64,000 nucleotides of DNA from Todiramphus chloris collaris (GCA_025345505.1 JANVCC010000026.1:125960-189959), one strand, 5' to 3'; numbered from the stretch's first letter, positions 1 to 14,800 are shown. The notes: generated from the letters alone by a model not told the origin. Numbers and translations are program-made.

Positions 1-2802
1 TAATTACATCTTCTAGCCACGCCACTGCTGTCTTGTTAAGATCCAGGTAGAGTGTAGGAACACTCTTACTTTCTCAAATGATGCTCTTCTTTTACCCATG
101 CAAAGACTGGGAAAGTTAGCACTGTTAAAAGATTTGAAGCAGAAATGAGGATTTTAAATATTATTTTCTCCTGTGAAAAACAAAAACATGATTTAGATGC
201 AGACTTCTGGAATGTGTATGGGGAGAGGAATTCTGTATTTCCTATCGGCATTTTGATATTTCAGCATTATCAAACAGCAGCTCTTCTATAAATTCTGTGC
301 AGATGTAGGAGCTTATCTTTGTAAGCAGTTCCTAAATATGCTTTAGGCTCTGTCAGGTGCATGAAGATTTTGTTTTCCTTGGTGACTGTTTTTAAAGTAG
401 CGTCATCGTTTGTGTTGTACATCCAAGTCTGTTCCCCAAGGAACTTCCTTGCTGGCTTAAAGGGTCTGTACTTCAGGGGTATTTTGGAAGAGTTTGAAGT
501 TCTTGCAAAAAAAAATATGTAATTTTTTCCCTTAAGATTGTCTTTAAGTGACTTTAAATGATCTGTTTGTATTTTTTATTTTAGCCATCTTACTGTTTAA
601 ATTTCAAAGAGGAATTAGGGTAGGAATGATCTTTATTTTACCTTCTGAAAATCATTTAAGTTTATTTTCCAGTGAGTTCTGTTTTAAATATATCCTGCTG
701 GCTCTGGAAGATCATTTTGTTGTGGTTTTAGGTTTTTTTGCTTGGTGTTTGTTTAGTTTTCTCCTTGTTGTTTGCTTCATTTTTGTTGTGTTTTGTTTGG
801 GTGTTTTGGTTTAGTTTTTTGTTTTCTGGTGGGATTCATGTATGTGAGACTTACAGATTGTTTTCATCTTCCGAGTGTTGTTTCTTACAGTAATGTATTG
901 CTCTTCTTTGCCCTCATTCTGCAATCTTTCAGTTTTGCAGAGAGCTCTGTTAATACAGGACAGTGACACATTTCAAAATCTTTAGGCAATTTCCCACAGC
1001 TGTGGAAAAACTGTGTAATTTGTTTCCTAATTCAGGTGCCAGAGCTGTCATTTTTGTCTCCGTAGTATTTGCCTGAAATAGGACACTGCTGGAACCACTT
1101 TTTGTTAATGATGAGAGCTGCTGCTTCTTCAATATGGGGTTTTTTGTCTGATCCATCTACCAGTGTTTTTAATACTCAATTTCAAAAATCCTGGGTTTGT
1201 GTCCTACTGGGTTAGATGATTATTTTAGGAGATTCTTAGAGCATCAAGTCAGGGCCAATTGCAAATGGAGTTTCTAAATAGGGAAGCACAACAAATATCA
1301 CGGCTCTCTTAATAGAAGACACAAAATCCTGCATTTTTTCCTTTTGCACTTCTGTTTAACATTGAAATATTTCCTACATGTGCTTGTCACAGTGATTAAT
1401 CCTTAACCCTGATATGCTTGCAGATCAAAACCTTTTTGGTTTGGTTTGGTTTTTTCCATTTTCAGAAGATTAAATCTCAACTCTCGTTATGCAGCCACAT
1501 TGTTCAGCTCTTGCTTCTTTATTTTTTGTTTTTTTAATTTTTTTTTTTCTAGTTTCAAAGACATCAATACAATATGAAGTAAACGTCACAAACTTTTGAA
1601 CTGCTTCAATTACTTTTTCTTTTTGTTCCAAGGTAATAGATGCTTGAAACTGTAAAATTATATAAATACTTCAGTAGTGAATGTACTTTTCAATGTAGAA
1701 TAAGAGAGTATAAGAATAGAAATGTTGGTTTTATTTTTGTCCTTTGTTCCAGTACACGTATAGATTCTCAAAGAAAACGAAAGTTTAAATGTTGGCAAAT
1801 GTTAGAAGAAGGGTGATAGCCAAACTAATTTTGGATTCATTGTGCTCTGAATGTTAGCTCCATAATTTTGAGTTCCAAGATGGAAAAATTATAATGGATA
1901 TATTATCTTCTTTCAAAAATTATTTGAACAAATACAGTAAAATTGCATCTCACTTTATTTTCATCAACTGCATGGATTTGTATTATATGTGCCAGAGAAT
2001 TCAAGAATGTATCAAGTAATCTAGACATTTTTGAGGTATGTCAGTACTGAACATTTGTCTTACTTGAGGCAAAATCAGCCCTGAGTCTTCTAAAAATTAT
2101 TACTCCCATCATATTCTGGACTTCTGTTCATGTTTTTACAGGTGTTTCTTAATAATGTTTAAATTATTAATTTGGATTTCACTTAAATTTATAAATTAGA
2201 TTCTGGTTTGGTTTCTCTTGTTTTGGTTTTTGTTTTGCGTGTGTGGGTTTTTTGTGTGTTTTTTGTTTGTTTTTTATTGGGTTGTTGTTTGGGTTTTTTT
2301 GATGGATGTTAAATTTATAGAAGTGTGTCAGGTTATATTTTCACTTCGCCAGTAAAGCTGATGTAAAAAGGTTGCACACTTGTTCTGGATGACAGAAGAA
2401 ATAACATTGCAAAATGCAAAGCCATTTGAAGAGGAAACTGATTTATTTATTTATTATTTACAATATGATATTTCATGGGCAGGCTGATGAAGATGCCTGA
2501 AAACTACTTAATTTAATCTACTGATGATGTTAATTCAGGTGATAAAAAGACTCAATTATGCCACATAAAAATATTATTACTTGGAAATAAAGGTGTCATT
2601 GTAAATGCTAAAGGTTTTCAAACTGCTTTTATGAAATGACTATTTGACAAGATATGAGTAATTAAGGAGTCTGTCTGCGGTTGCTCTGTGTTGTATGGCA
2701 TCCTGTATGGTGTCTTGATCTAGCTAATATAGTAACTGATTTCTGTGCCTTCTAGGCATCACGGATTTGGCAAATACATCCTTTCTCACTTTTTATTTTC
2801 AG
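1..2802 (+). other. DNER: DNER intron (3' part), upstream of first exon in window
   Basis: AT-rich non-coding sequence with no open frame that resembles a protein. It holds T/G-rich tracts at about 718-832 and 2203-2302. It ends in a good acceptor, a T-rich tract followed by TTTTCAG at 2796-2802. The window therefore opens inside an intron, and the exons for the signal peptide and EGF1-2 lie before it. Nothing else is recognised. Confidence 0.85.
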
Positions 2803-2897
2803 ATAACCCCAGATGTCGCTTGTGGAAATGCCAGTTCCAATACCTCTGCTGGAGGCCGGCTTATCTCTTTTGAAGTTCCGCAGAATACATCAATAAA
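2803..2897 (+). CDS. DNER: DNER coding exon (probably exon 3): start of conserved non-EGF region
   Basis: The 95-nt exon starts in phase 0 with ATA and leaves two bases (AA) for the next exon. It encodes [12 protein letters not shown] and ends in VPQNTSIK, the segment after EGF2 in the mammalian protein. Three N-glycosylation sequons are visible (NAS, NTS, NTS). The acceptor is TTTTCAG and the donor GTAAGA is at 2898. It lies in an otherwise stop-rich region and is too short to stand out as an ORF; it was found by its protein similarity and splice sites. Confidence 0.93.
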
Positions 2898-5800
2898 GTA
2901 AGAATAATTGTCATATGTGATGAAATACAAAAATACTTTTATATTAATTTGCCTGGGTATTTCAGACAGCAGTTTTTCAGACAGGCAGTTTTGTCAAATG
3001 GCTAAAAGGATATGAAAAAGCTTCAGGCAGATTTCAGGAATCTGGCAGTACCACAACAGCTCTTTACTTGGTATAATTTTTCCCACATATCAAAAGATTT
3101 AGAAGATGTAAGCATGTAAACTGTCTCTGGGCTATCAGAATGCATGGGAAACTAGGGTAGACATGTTGAAGATGTCACTTTGGGGAAGATAAAACATGTC
3201 CTTTCTCTGTCATGCTGTGAATGTTTTTTGGTTTTTTTTTTTTTTTAAACCCCGCCCCCACAAGATGCACTTGCTGGTAGAATGTGTTATCTTTGACTAC
3301 ATAAATGCATGTATTTTGTGAATTTGTATTTGATTTCTGCATTATTGCTTTGGGTGTTATCATCAGCTGTGAAAACTTTCTATGTGTCCTACAAACGACA
3401 TTTCTCAAAAACTTGAATTTATTCTGTATTACCCACTTCTCCAACTCATGCTTTTTCAATCAAATACTTGATTTGTTACTTTTCATTAACAGACCTTGAC
3501 TTCCTAGAAAGATCTAATTCTGTCATCTGGGATGAAGCATTTTCATACTGGAAAATTTATTTCAGATAAAAATCTGCCAACGTAGTTCTCTGGCTCGCAG
3601 TTTTACTGCAATTTTAGGTTTAGACTTTCCCAAAATAGCCTTCTTTTCTCACACTTGTCATCTGATCTTTCAGAATCCCAGCTTTCAGTTAAAAAGGGCC
3701 ATGCTTGCAGGAAAAAACAAACTGATGCAAGCAGACAAGCTGCAGACAGTTTGGAGCAGTAACTGTTAAACGTGGGAGCTGTCCTACTCTTCCCACAGGA
3801 CTGGGAATCGTGCTCATTGATGAGCGTTAAGCCTAAGTCAGGAAGAGGGCTCTGAGTGTGGATGGTTCGGCTGCCTGGAATCTGTAAGCAAACAAGTGTC
3901 TTTTCTTGGAATCAGGAATAAGCTGGTGTTTGTGGACTCTACAACTGTATTTAAGATCTTTGATGGAGGGACCTCTTTTTAAAGGAAGTTGCAGAGTACA
4001 GAGTTTTGATAATTTTTTTCCACTGTTTATCTTTTGTAGCATTTTATATTGAGGTAGATTAATGCAAGGTCAATATCTATCTTGATGTCGTTGTGTTTCC
4101 TTTATTAAAGGCCTGAGTAACATCCTTGGTTCAATGGCTGTCTATGAAAGGAAAATAGTTTCAGTTTTAAAAATTGCATTTTGGTTTGGTGTTCAGGTGT
4201 CACGTAGACTGTGGAACTAGTTGCTGTGTAAGATGATCAGCTTTGAGAGTAGCTGTGGAGTTGTTCTTGAAGATCCCCAAAATACTGTCCAAAATTTGCT
4301 TCTCATGATGTGTAGTTGGAACATTTTTTTTCAGCTTGCATCAAGCATTATTACAGAACTTTGCACTTCTTGTTTTGAATTCAAGTAAGAAGTGACAAGG
4401 GAGGAACTGCCTTGTGTTTTGAGCAGGATTGGAAAGCAGAATCTCAGTACAGGAAACTGTGGAACAGAACTTGATCTCTGGGTATTTGCAGGCCTGTTTT
4501 CGTCAGGAGAGAGTTACGAGTTTTCAGCAGTTGCATGCGGTTCTGTTAAAAGTTTTGGAGGATTGTTCAAAGTCATTTGGGATTCCTTCAGAGGAACTTA
4601 ATGCAAATATTTAGGAACTTGCCAGAAGCATGACAGGTTTTTATTTATCTTGAGAGGAGAGGAATACTGCAATAAATGCAGTGCTCCCTGGTGGGGCCGA
4701 CAGCATATGTGCCGGTGGAGAGATTACTTGATCCAATCTGTCAGTATTCAGGAAGGCACCGTGGACTCTGTAACCTTGGGAGCATTAAAAGACTCATTTG
4801 ATTTACAAGACTAAATTGTTCTGAAACTTTGATTTGGTATGTCAAGCAAATAAGAATTTCTACCAGGATCCACCTCCCCGTGTTGAATGAACATTGAATG
4901 TTCTTCAGTAAACAAGACAGCTGGATGCACTTTAGCTGCAGAAAACAATTGTAGATGACATTGTAGGTGTAAAAAAGGCATAGACACAGAGATGAAATAA
5001 GGATGCTTTACTATTATGTAATATTTATGTAAAACTCTTCTTGAGCACTAAGACATCAAGTATTAGACTCTGCAGGATGACATCTACTATTACACACAGT
5101 ATTATGCAAACCTTACTACCGAAGCATTTTTTTGGTGTTGTGGACATGCTAAAAACCTTCAGCCTTCTCCAGATTTCATGTTTGCTACATTTAAGTTTTC
5201 CTTCTTTGTTAATAAGCTTTTGTTCTGCAGCGATGTACTTTGTAATAACACCAATTTACCTTAGTGTAAGTAGTCTTACCATTTCTTTTCTTAGAATAAG
5301 GCAAGATGCTACTGCTTCTCTTATCCTGCTGTGGAAGGTCACGACCACTGGGTTTAAACAGTGTTCGCTTATTGATGGCAGAAGTGTCACTCTTCTCCAA
5401 GCACTGGGAGGACTTGTTCTTTCTGAAGAAATGCTTGCATTAGGAAACAACTACTTTATTGGTGAGTAGCATGCTGACATTGTTTATCACCTTTAGGGGA
5501 CAGCTGATGGCTTACCCAACACTTAGAGAAACAAAGAGGCAATTCTTCCCTTAATTTAAGTGCTGCTGAAAGATCCAGAAGTGATGTTGGGTTTAGCCAT
5601 GTTTTAGACATTGGCTCATTCAAAGCAGAGAAGAGGCACGCTAAATTCTTAAATGGACGGGTACCATTCAGTTTAAAATCTAGATGGTGATTTTTGCCCG
5701 ATACCTTTAGATGATGCAACGTATTTTACATGTTCAATTTTCATCGACTGTGAAGCTTTTGGTAAATGCTACAGTCAATAACTGTGAATGTTTCAGGTAT

Positions 5801-8800
5801 TTCTTTGTTGAATATTGTATCATGGGATACTTTCTGAAGAAGCTTAAGCATGTACACAGTAAACATGAGAAAATATGTGAAAATATAATAGGAAATCTGA
5901 TCTTTATAACAGTGTTTACTTGCACTACTTTTTCTTTTCTAGTTTTGTCTCTGTGAATATGAACCTTAGAAATGTGCTATATGTTTAATGGGGCAATTAA
6001 ATGTTAAGCATCTTTGTGGAAGGGATGTAATGAAAATAGGCCGATAAGTTATTTTTAAATGTATGGGAAATAATACTGATTCAATGCAGTATTTGTGTCT
6101 GTGCATAATAGATGTGATTTAATTGAATTGAGCTTTCTGGGCAGACGGTTTATTATACCAATGACAAGAAACCAAAGTAGTCGTAATAACAACATTTATT
6201 GTAATATGCTTGAAATTCTGTATATCTTACAATGAAGTATAAGATGCCACAGATTGTTATTCGGCTAATAAATGTAAAATTAAAAGTATTCTGATGCAGA
6301 AACATTGGTCCAAATTCTAATTGTGTAGCTAATACCCCAAAAAAAAACCCCAACCCGACTGTAGTAGTGACATTTTTTCTCCTTTTTGAGAAGTTACTGC
6401 TTGAAGGTTGTCAGTATAATCATTTAATCACCATCAGCAGTGATTTCTTTTAGTGGTATTTATTTTCTTCAAATTTTCAAATTCCTTATATTTTATTATT
6501 TTCTTCCTTAACACACACTTAGTTTTAGCTTGCTTTTTTTTTTCCTTTCTTTTCTTTTATTCTAGTTTTGCCCTTAGTTTATCAGAGTTAAAACTCTCCT
6601 GTGTCTTCCTTAAGTATAAATTTTTACATGTGCCTTGAGGTAGTAAACATACGATAAAAATAAGTAAAAACCTGCTGAAGACATGTCAATTTTTCATTTT
6701 TATGCACTCATGAAAGTACCTGAAGACATTTGCTTGGTCTGTAAACTCCCAAAGTGATTGCCTAGGTTGCTTTGTGGCAGCTCCACTTGTCTGTACATGC
6801 CATATAGCGTAGGCTGTTAATTTAGGTAATTAAATCAAATACTGTCTTTCTCATTCATGGTTTGTCATATTCTACATGTTTCTCTGTAGCTGTCTTTCTG
6901 TCACTGGAGTTTTTACTTTGAATTGTTTATTGTGTGCTAGGTAACATGAGGTGAAAATACACATTTTCCTTGATGAATGTAAAATAAGGCTTAGTTCATA
7001 AATATTTTACAAATTACCTTGCTTATTTCCTGCAGTACAAGTTGTCTGACACTTCTTATTTTACTTCCATCTGGCTTTTGATATGGTCTTTGGTCTTTCT
7101 TCTTAATTTCCTGATAGTGAAATTCTCTATAGAATTCCAGAGTTGCTGTAGTACAACTTGATTTATGTAAAGAGCATGAATCATGAATATCTATGCATGG
7201 AGCAGCGGGGAGGCTCCAATAACCCAGTACAGGAACGCCTGAGCGCTCAGTGCAGTTGAGGGCAGATAGAGCTCATTTGGAGTTTTACAAATCCTATTTA
7301 TTTTAGCAAATGGATGGAGTGATCGTGAGATGGTGGAGTTCATGATCTTGTCTGGCAGGAACAGGATGTCAAGTAGGAGCAAAACTCTGGATTTCAGGAG
7401 GGCCAACTTTGGCCTTTTCAGAAAATTGCTGGATGAAATCTCATGGGACAGGTTACTAGAGGGCAGAGGGTCTAATGATAGTTGGTTAATATTTAAGGAC
7501 CTCTTCTTCCAAGCTCAGGGCCAGTGCATCCCAGCAGGTGGGAAATCGAGAAAGAGAGCCAGGAGACCTGCATAGTTAAGTAAGGAACTACAGAGTAGAC
7601 TTAAGAGGACGAAGAGGGTCTACAGCTCATGGAAAGAGGGGCTGGCTGCCTGGGAGGAGTATAGGACTGTTGTTAGAGAAGTAGAGAGGCAACTAGGAAG
7701 GCTAAGGCCTTGCTGGAACTCAACCTTGCAAGGGAGGTCAAGGATAACAAAAAGGGCTTCTTCAAATATATTGCAGGAAAAGCTGAAGCTAGAGGCAACG
7801 TAGGCCCTCTGCTGAATGAGACAGGTGCCCTGGTGACAGATGACACAAAGAAGGCAGAGTTATTAAATGCCTTCTTTGTCTCTGTCTATACTTCTGAAGA
7901 CTGTCCTCAAGAACTCCTGGCACCTGAGGCACCAGAGGATAGCATGACTAAGGACTCTTCCCCGGCTGATGAGGACTGGGTTAAAGAACAGCTGAGTAAT
8001 CTGGACATCCATAAGTCCGTGGGTCCTGACGGCATGCATCCAAGGGTGCTGAGGGAGCTGGCACAGGTCATTGCCAGACCACTCTCCATTATCTACAGTA
8101 AGTCATGGCACACAGGAAAGGTGGGCAGAGGAGGAGGGCAAACATCACCCCAATCTTCAAAAGGGGGAAGAAGGAGGACCCTGGTAACTATAGACTGGTC
8201 AGCCTCACCTCCATCCCTGGAAAGATAATGGAGCAACTTATCTTTGACACTATCCTTAGGCATGTCAAGGACAAGACGGTCATCAGGAGCAATCAACACG
8301 GTTTTATCAAAGGGAGGTCATGTTTGACAAACCTGATAACCTTTTATGAGGACATAACCAGGTGGATAGATGATGGTAGAGCAGTGGATGTGGTTTTTCT
8401 TGATTTCTCTAAGGTATTTGACACTGTCTCCCACAGCATCCTTCTTGCTAAACTGAGACATTGTGGTCTGCTTGATCAGGTAGTGAGGTGGATTGGGAAT
8501 TGGTTGAAAGAAAGAAGCCAGAGAACTGTGGTCAATGGGATGGAGTCCAGCTGGAGGCCTGTAACCAGTGAGGTTCCACAGGGGTCAGTGCTGGGACCGG
8601 TTCTGTTTAACCTGCTCATCAGTGACCTGGATGAGGGCACAGAGAGTACTGTCAGCAAGTTTGCTGATGATACCAAGCTGGGTGGAGTGTCTGACACCCC
8701 AGCAGGCTGTGCTGCCATTCAGCGAGACCTGGACAGGCTGGAGGGTTGGGCAGGAAGAAATTTGATGAAATTCAGTAAGGGCAAGTGCAGAGTCCTGCAC

Positions 8801-11800
8801 CTGGGAAAGAACAACCCCAAGTATCAGTATAGGTTGGGGACTGAGCTGTTGGAAGTCAGTGAAGGGGAAAAGGACCTGGGGGTCCTGGTTGATGGGAGGC
8901 TGACCATGAGCCAGCAGTGTGCTCTTGTGGCCAAGAGGGCCAATGCCATCCTGGGGTGTATTAGAAGGGGTGTAGCTAGTAGGTCGAGAGAGGTTCTCCT
9001 GCCCCTCTACTCTGCCCTAGTGAGGCCACATCTGGAATACTGTGTCCAGTTCTGGGCCCCCCAGTTTAAGAAGGACATGGAACTGCTTGAGAGGGTCCAG
9101 TGCAGGGCTACAAAGATGATTAAGGGAGTGGAACTTCTCTCTTATGAGGATAGACTGAGGGAGCTGGGGCTTTTTAGCTTAGAGAAAAGAAGAGTAAGGG
9201 GTGATTTAATCAATGTTTATAAATATATGAAGGGTGAGTGCCAGGAAGATGGAGCCAGGCTCTTCTCAGTGATGCCCAATGATAGGACAAGGGGTAATGG
9301 GTTGAAGCTGAGGCACAGGAAGTTTCATGTAAACATAAGGAAAAATTTTTTCACAGTGAGGGTGACAGAGCACTGGAACAGGCTGCCCGGGGGGGTTGTG
9401 GAGTCTCCCTCTCTGGAGATGAAATTCAAGACCCGCCTGGACGTGTTCCTGTGTGACCTGGTCTAGGTGATCCTCCTCTGGCAGGGTGGTTGGACTAGAT
9501 GATCTCTCGAGGTCCCTTCCAGCCCTAAACATTCTATGATTCTATGATTCTATGATTGCTTTTAGTGCTCTTGATAGAAAATGAACATGGAATGTTCCCT
9601 CTGCATATCTTTCAGTCCTGAGGCGTTGCAACTCTACGCTATGATATGATCAAGTAATGAGATAACTCAAACCGTTTTCCAGAGTAAAATACTTTATGTG
9701 CTTTAATTTAGGTATAGCTTTTCCCTGAATTATTTCCTTTTTTCAAAACACTTGTGAAGAAAAAGGATTGAAATACTAAAGGAACAGGGAAACTAAAACA
9801 TCAGTTTGTTCATTTAAAAGTGGTGTGACCTATCAACATTTATTGTAAGAAAGAGAAAACCAAATAACCTCTGGATTTTCTTCTCAGTTGTATGGAAATA
9901 CTCTGCCTACTCTCCATCCTCAGTTCTAACCCAATGAAGTCTGAGTCTTGGGTGTAAAATTTTAAAAAGAAGCTCAGTCATTTGGTGTGAAAAATACTGA
10001 ATTTTATCTGAACTCAAGTGAAATCCATAATTTCGCTCAAGTCTATTTAACAGTAATTAAATCTTTACTTCAGATTTGATCCAGCTGTATGGAAATGGTG
10101 TGTGAATTTGACACAACCCACTAAAGCTTTTAGTTTTCAAAAGTTTAGTTTGCAATTTAAAAATCAGATGAGTAAAGTTTTACCTGTAGACAGCTTTCCA
10201 TGTGGATTCTTGATGATTTTATATAAAAAACCCAATAAAGTAGCATGTTCTTTTATCAGTGATCTTTAAGCTAGAGCAATCACGAGGACACAAGAGACTG
10301 TGGGGTGCTGTACATGTGGAATCGCACAGTACAGCTGTGAACTGATCGACTTGATATATTTATATAATTTCCTCTTCTTCTCCCTATTCAAATGAGTTGT
10401 TAAAGGATTCCTCTCCTAATTGGTGAATTTTTCTGACCTTTTAAAAAATTTACCAGAGGAACTGTAAAAGAAAAATGGGGAGGATCTGAGTTGTTTGGGT
10501 TTTTTTTGTGAGTGCGTCATCTGATCAACATTTGATTTGAGTCACAGCACTGTTTTTTGTTATGCGGCAAGGTGCTTAACCTCTTTCAAGTCTTTCTGAG
10601 CAAGAAGGTTATGTCAAAGACAAAACATTTACGGAAGTATGTTTTTATCTAGTTTTATTTCATGGTGACACAAGTTTAAAGTTGTTCAGCCAAGATTGAA
10701 AAGACTCAGAAGTTGTCAATAATATACTGAGTGGCTGATCCTGTGATTCAGGGTAAAATACCTAGAGTCTGGAAATAATGCTGTGTGTAAGATCTAAAAA
10801 TAGACACCTTGTTCATAGCGCTGTTCACCCCTGAGACAGCGCCTGCACTGCGTGGGAATGAAGGGTTTGAGGGAAGGACAAGTGTGTAACACAGCTAAGC
10901 AAACAGGAGCAGTCTGGCTTCTCTAGTGTGACTGGTGAAATGGCTGCTGCATCTGCAGGAGAAGTTATGATGCTGTGATTACGCGGCATGATTACATTGT
11001 TAAATTAGAACATTTACCCATTAAAATAAGTCCCAGTAGATGAGAGAGAGTACTCACTTGAAAACTGGCTTGTACTTCCCATCACACATTCTTACTGTGA
11101 CTGTTTTCCTTAGAGTACGTTTAATGAGTTTGTAAAATTTGATACTCTGCATGTGCCAGTCTCCTAAAATAATTTATTAGGTATTATTAGAAAGGATACT
11201 TATTAGCTAATGGGAGAATTAAAAAGACCAATACGATTCAGGTTTCAAAGAGGAAAAGGCCCTAAAAGTACTGATTTGCACAGTAAACTTGGTGGGTTGG
11301 GTGTAGGATGAAGCACACGGTGTGTCCCAAGGTGCCAAGTTAATGCCAAGTTACTGCTCGACAAAGATGGTTGATCTGTAGTACAAGCCAGGTGAACTGT
11401 TGATCTCTGCTCACTTTTTGCAGCAAAAACGCTTCATTAGGTGCCAAGAGGATTTCAGAAGTTTTGCAGAAAATTATAAAAAAAAATTAATTTATTTTAT
11501 GGATGGTATTTCTGAGTAGCAAACATTTTTAATATCTATACAGAAAAAAAATCTATTCTGTGGAATACTGTGGGTAGGTATCAAGATTTGCCAAAGAGAT
11601 AGTTAGGAAGTGGAAGAGGAGGGAATGAAACACATTTCTAAATAAAAGATTGCAATTAAGGGATCAATGTTTAAAATGTATTAATTAATGGTAAGTCTGC
11701 TGTATACGTCAATAGCCATATAGCCTCATACTACTTGTCCTAATGTTCTTTGAAGGCAATGAGTGATTACTGTATAAATTGTTTGCCATATTTATGAAAT

Positions 11801-14800
11801 GTATTCATTATAATTCAGGATCTCATATCTTTATGCTAGTAATAATGGTACTAGAACACCTGAAAATGAGTAACTGCAAAACTTTCGCTTGTTACAGTCA
11901 CCCACTGACTTCTTCATTGCCATATGCCTTGAAAAATTGAAATCAGATGAAATGCATTTTGCCAGTCTGGAAAAATGAGATAAGAGTGCCCCAGTGCACC
12001 ATTAGTTTGCACATGAGTCTTTGCAGATTGAAGTTCTCATGAATGTTGATAGGTTACAGCTAAGGATTTCTGTGGCGAGTTGGAACAGTTGCTTGCAGTG
12101 TATTTTGGGGGGATTTAATCCACCCAACATTGTGCACTTCTCTCTTTTAGGGAATAATATACCAGATTTGGACATGTGTACAGGAACATGTATATCTTGT
12201 CTATACAAGTTAATTGCAAGTGCATAAAATTTACTAAATTGATTAAATAATACCACTCATTGTGAAAATAATGCCTTAATATTTTCCTTTAGAAAATAAA
12301 AAAGCCCTTGCTTAAGGACTTTGAAGGACATTTTGAGTTTGTACGGTCACTCTCTCAAAAATGCAATCACACTCCGAAAACTGGAACAGTTATTCTGAAA
12401 ATTCAGTCTGCTGTAAAAGCCAAAGCTGACGCATAATAAGAGCATTAATTTTTTAAATTATTTTTAAAAATACATTTTACAGGTTTTACAATAACTCTAT
12501 ACCATCTCTTTCTTCCTGGGTCAGTTAATTTACTCTGGCACTAAATTAATATACCTGTTCACTGAGGCAACAGTTCTGTGCTTCACAACTCAAAAGACAC
12601 ACCTCTGGATGTAAGATGTATTCAGTTGTAATTTTGCTGTTTCCAGTCTATTTGGTAAACTAGTATAGGTGTATCTACACTGGTATAGAGGTAGCAAATG
12701 ACACTGAATTGTCCAATTCTGCTAATAATCAAAACCACTGTATCTGTTTTAGTTTTTGTTGGATGAATTTGGAAATTGGGTAATAAAATTGCATACCGTA
12801 TGATTATTACTTGAGTTTTAACAAGTGTTTCTTTTGAGGTTTTGGGCATAATGTAGAGCACAGACTTGGTAATGTGTGTGTGTGCAACCTATTCCCTTCC
12901 TTTCTCCTAAAGACACAAAAAAAAGAAATTATGTTTTCAGGTCTTTAACATGGTTATTATGATATTAACTGTGTTGACAAAACCTGTTTCTCATCAGCTT
13001 CCATGATAAAATGCTGGGAGAATTGCCCTTCTGCCTTGGTGTGCCCACTGGTGAAGCTGCAACGGTGGGAGCTGCTTCAGAAAATTAGTGAAACAGGCAG
13101 TTAGGTGTGCATATTTTGCCTCCATTTCCCCATAAGTAATAAGATAGAGAACTTTTGTAAATCAACAGTTGTTAAAAAATGCTTGTAAATAGCTTAAAAT
13201 TGCTTGCTTTCTACTTTGTGCTTTATTTAACACTTCCATAATGCAGCTTAAGAAGCAGCTTTCATGAAATATTGCTACATTTGTGTTTTTGTTGGTCTGC
13301 TTGTAAAACAAAAGGAAAAAAAAAAGAAAAAATGATATTTTTCAGATAAGACTTCAGATAATAAGGCAGAAGTTTAACATTTAATATGAATGAATATTTC
13401 TGTCTCAATAGAAATTAAATCCTGCAGCACAATCTTTAAATTATAATGCTTATTTTCACGACAGCAAAGCAAAACTGCTGTAGCCCAGGTGTGTCATCTG
13501 GTTTTATGCAAGATAGTCTTTTAGATAATACAATTTAACTAATTGGTTTAGACTATAATTATAAAGTATTTAAAAAGTATTTCCACAAATAAAATGGGTA
13601 GCTGTGCAAACTCACTTGAAAATAGAAGCTGTAGCTTCTTTATGGTGAGGCAAAGAATACTGATGCTATTCAAATGCCAGCACCTAGAAGGCAATTTGCT
13701 TCAATTCCACAAAGTTTTTTTGAGTTTTGCCTAAAAAGAAGAAAGAATGCTTGGCTCTTCAGACACCAAAGATGTGTTGCATTTTAGTACGTGTATGAAC
13801 CATATGTATATATGTACAGACATGGTAATGTTTCCCTATCCAGTATGCTGTCCTGACTTTCTAATGCAGTGAAGTGTATTATTTAATATGCCCTAAGCAG
13901 TTATTTGCTGGCTTGATGCTCTTTGGATTATGTAATGAATCTCTTTGTGACGTCTCATCGTACATAAACAAGTGGTCACCACTAATATGACTACAGGTGT
14001 ATTGAACAGGTGCACAAAATACTATATTAAAACCAAAAAATCTAGAGAGATGTTTTGAAATGAATCAGTCTGATTTTTCTAGCTCTTTTTATCTGGCTGT
14101 AGGATTTCAGATTGGGAGGGAAGTTGTAACAGAGTCTCTTGGATAGTGTGCATGCTGTTGGTACAGGTCTTAAAATCACATGCCTATTTCAGTCAGAAGA
14201 AAAAGTTTGATGCATGTTGAAATTGTTTTTACTTAAGCAGAACTGAAATAGGACAGTTTTATTTCATAATAGATGTGTGAATCAAATTCACTGAAAGCCA
14301 CAGAACCAAGTTACTCCAGCTTTAACAACTTACCACGTGCCAGCTGAGCAGCTGTGTGAGCTGGGAGCCTGTGTCATATGTGCAGTCATTCAACTTAACC
14401 CGCTTTGGACTAAACTAAATCACATTGCCTTGCTCAAGCCACAGCCGGAGCATCCAGGTGGCTCTGCCCCGCCGAGGCATGGGGCCGTGCACAGAACTGT
14501 TGAGCTGCTCTTGCACGAGGCAACCTTGCTGGTGCCGGCCTTTGGTGACAACTGCTCTACTTAATGGGATTTTCATTCTCCTTTGTGCAGCTGGCCCAGC
14601 AGGGCACTGCTGTAGGCAGTTCTGAGCACTGCGCTCAGCTGCTCACACTTCCCTGGGCTTCTGGGCAGAGGAACCAACCACAGCAGCAGCAGAAGTGCGA
14701 ATGGCATAGAAAGGTCAACTGAGTGTTGATTTCAATGCCATTTTTACAAGGTGGACTTACAATGCAAAACTTGGATCATTTGGCTGAAGTCCAGGCCCTT

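Noticed and set aside
5041-5294. N-terminal part of the 142-codon ORF as an alternative DNER start
   Set aside because: Only the part after the acceptor at 5294 resembles DNER; the upstream part is intron, and the true start lies outside the window.
8105-9466. 453-codon + strand ORF as a host gene
   Set aside because: It is the reverse transcriptase of a CR1 LINE with the ATTCTATG tail right after it; upstream frames are broken and the endonuclease half is missing.
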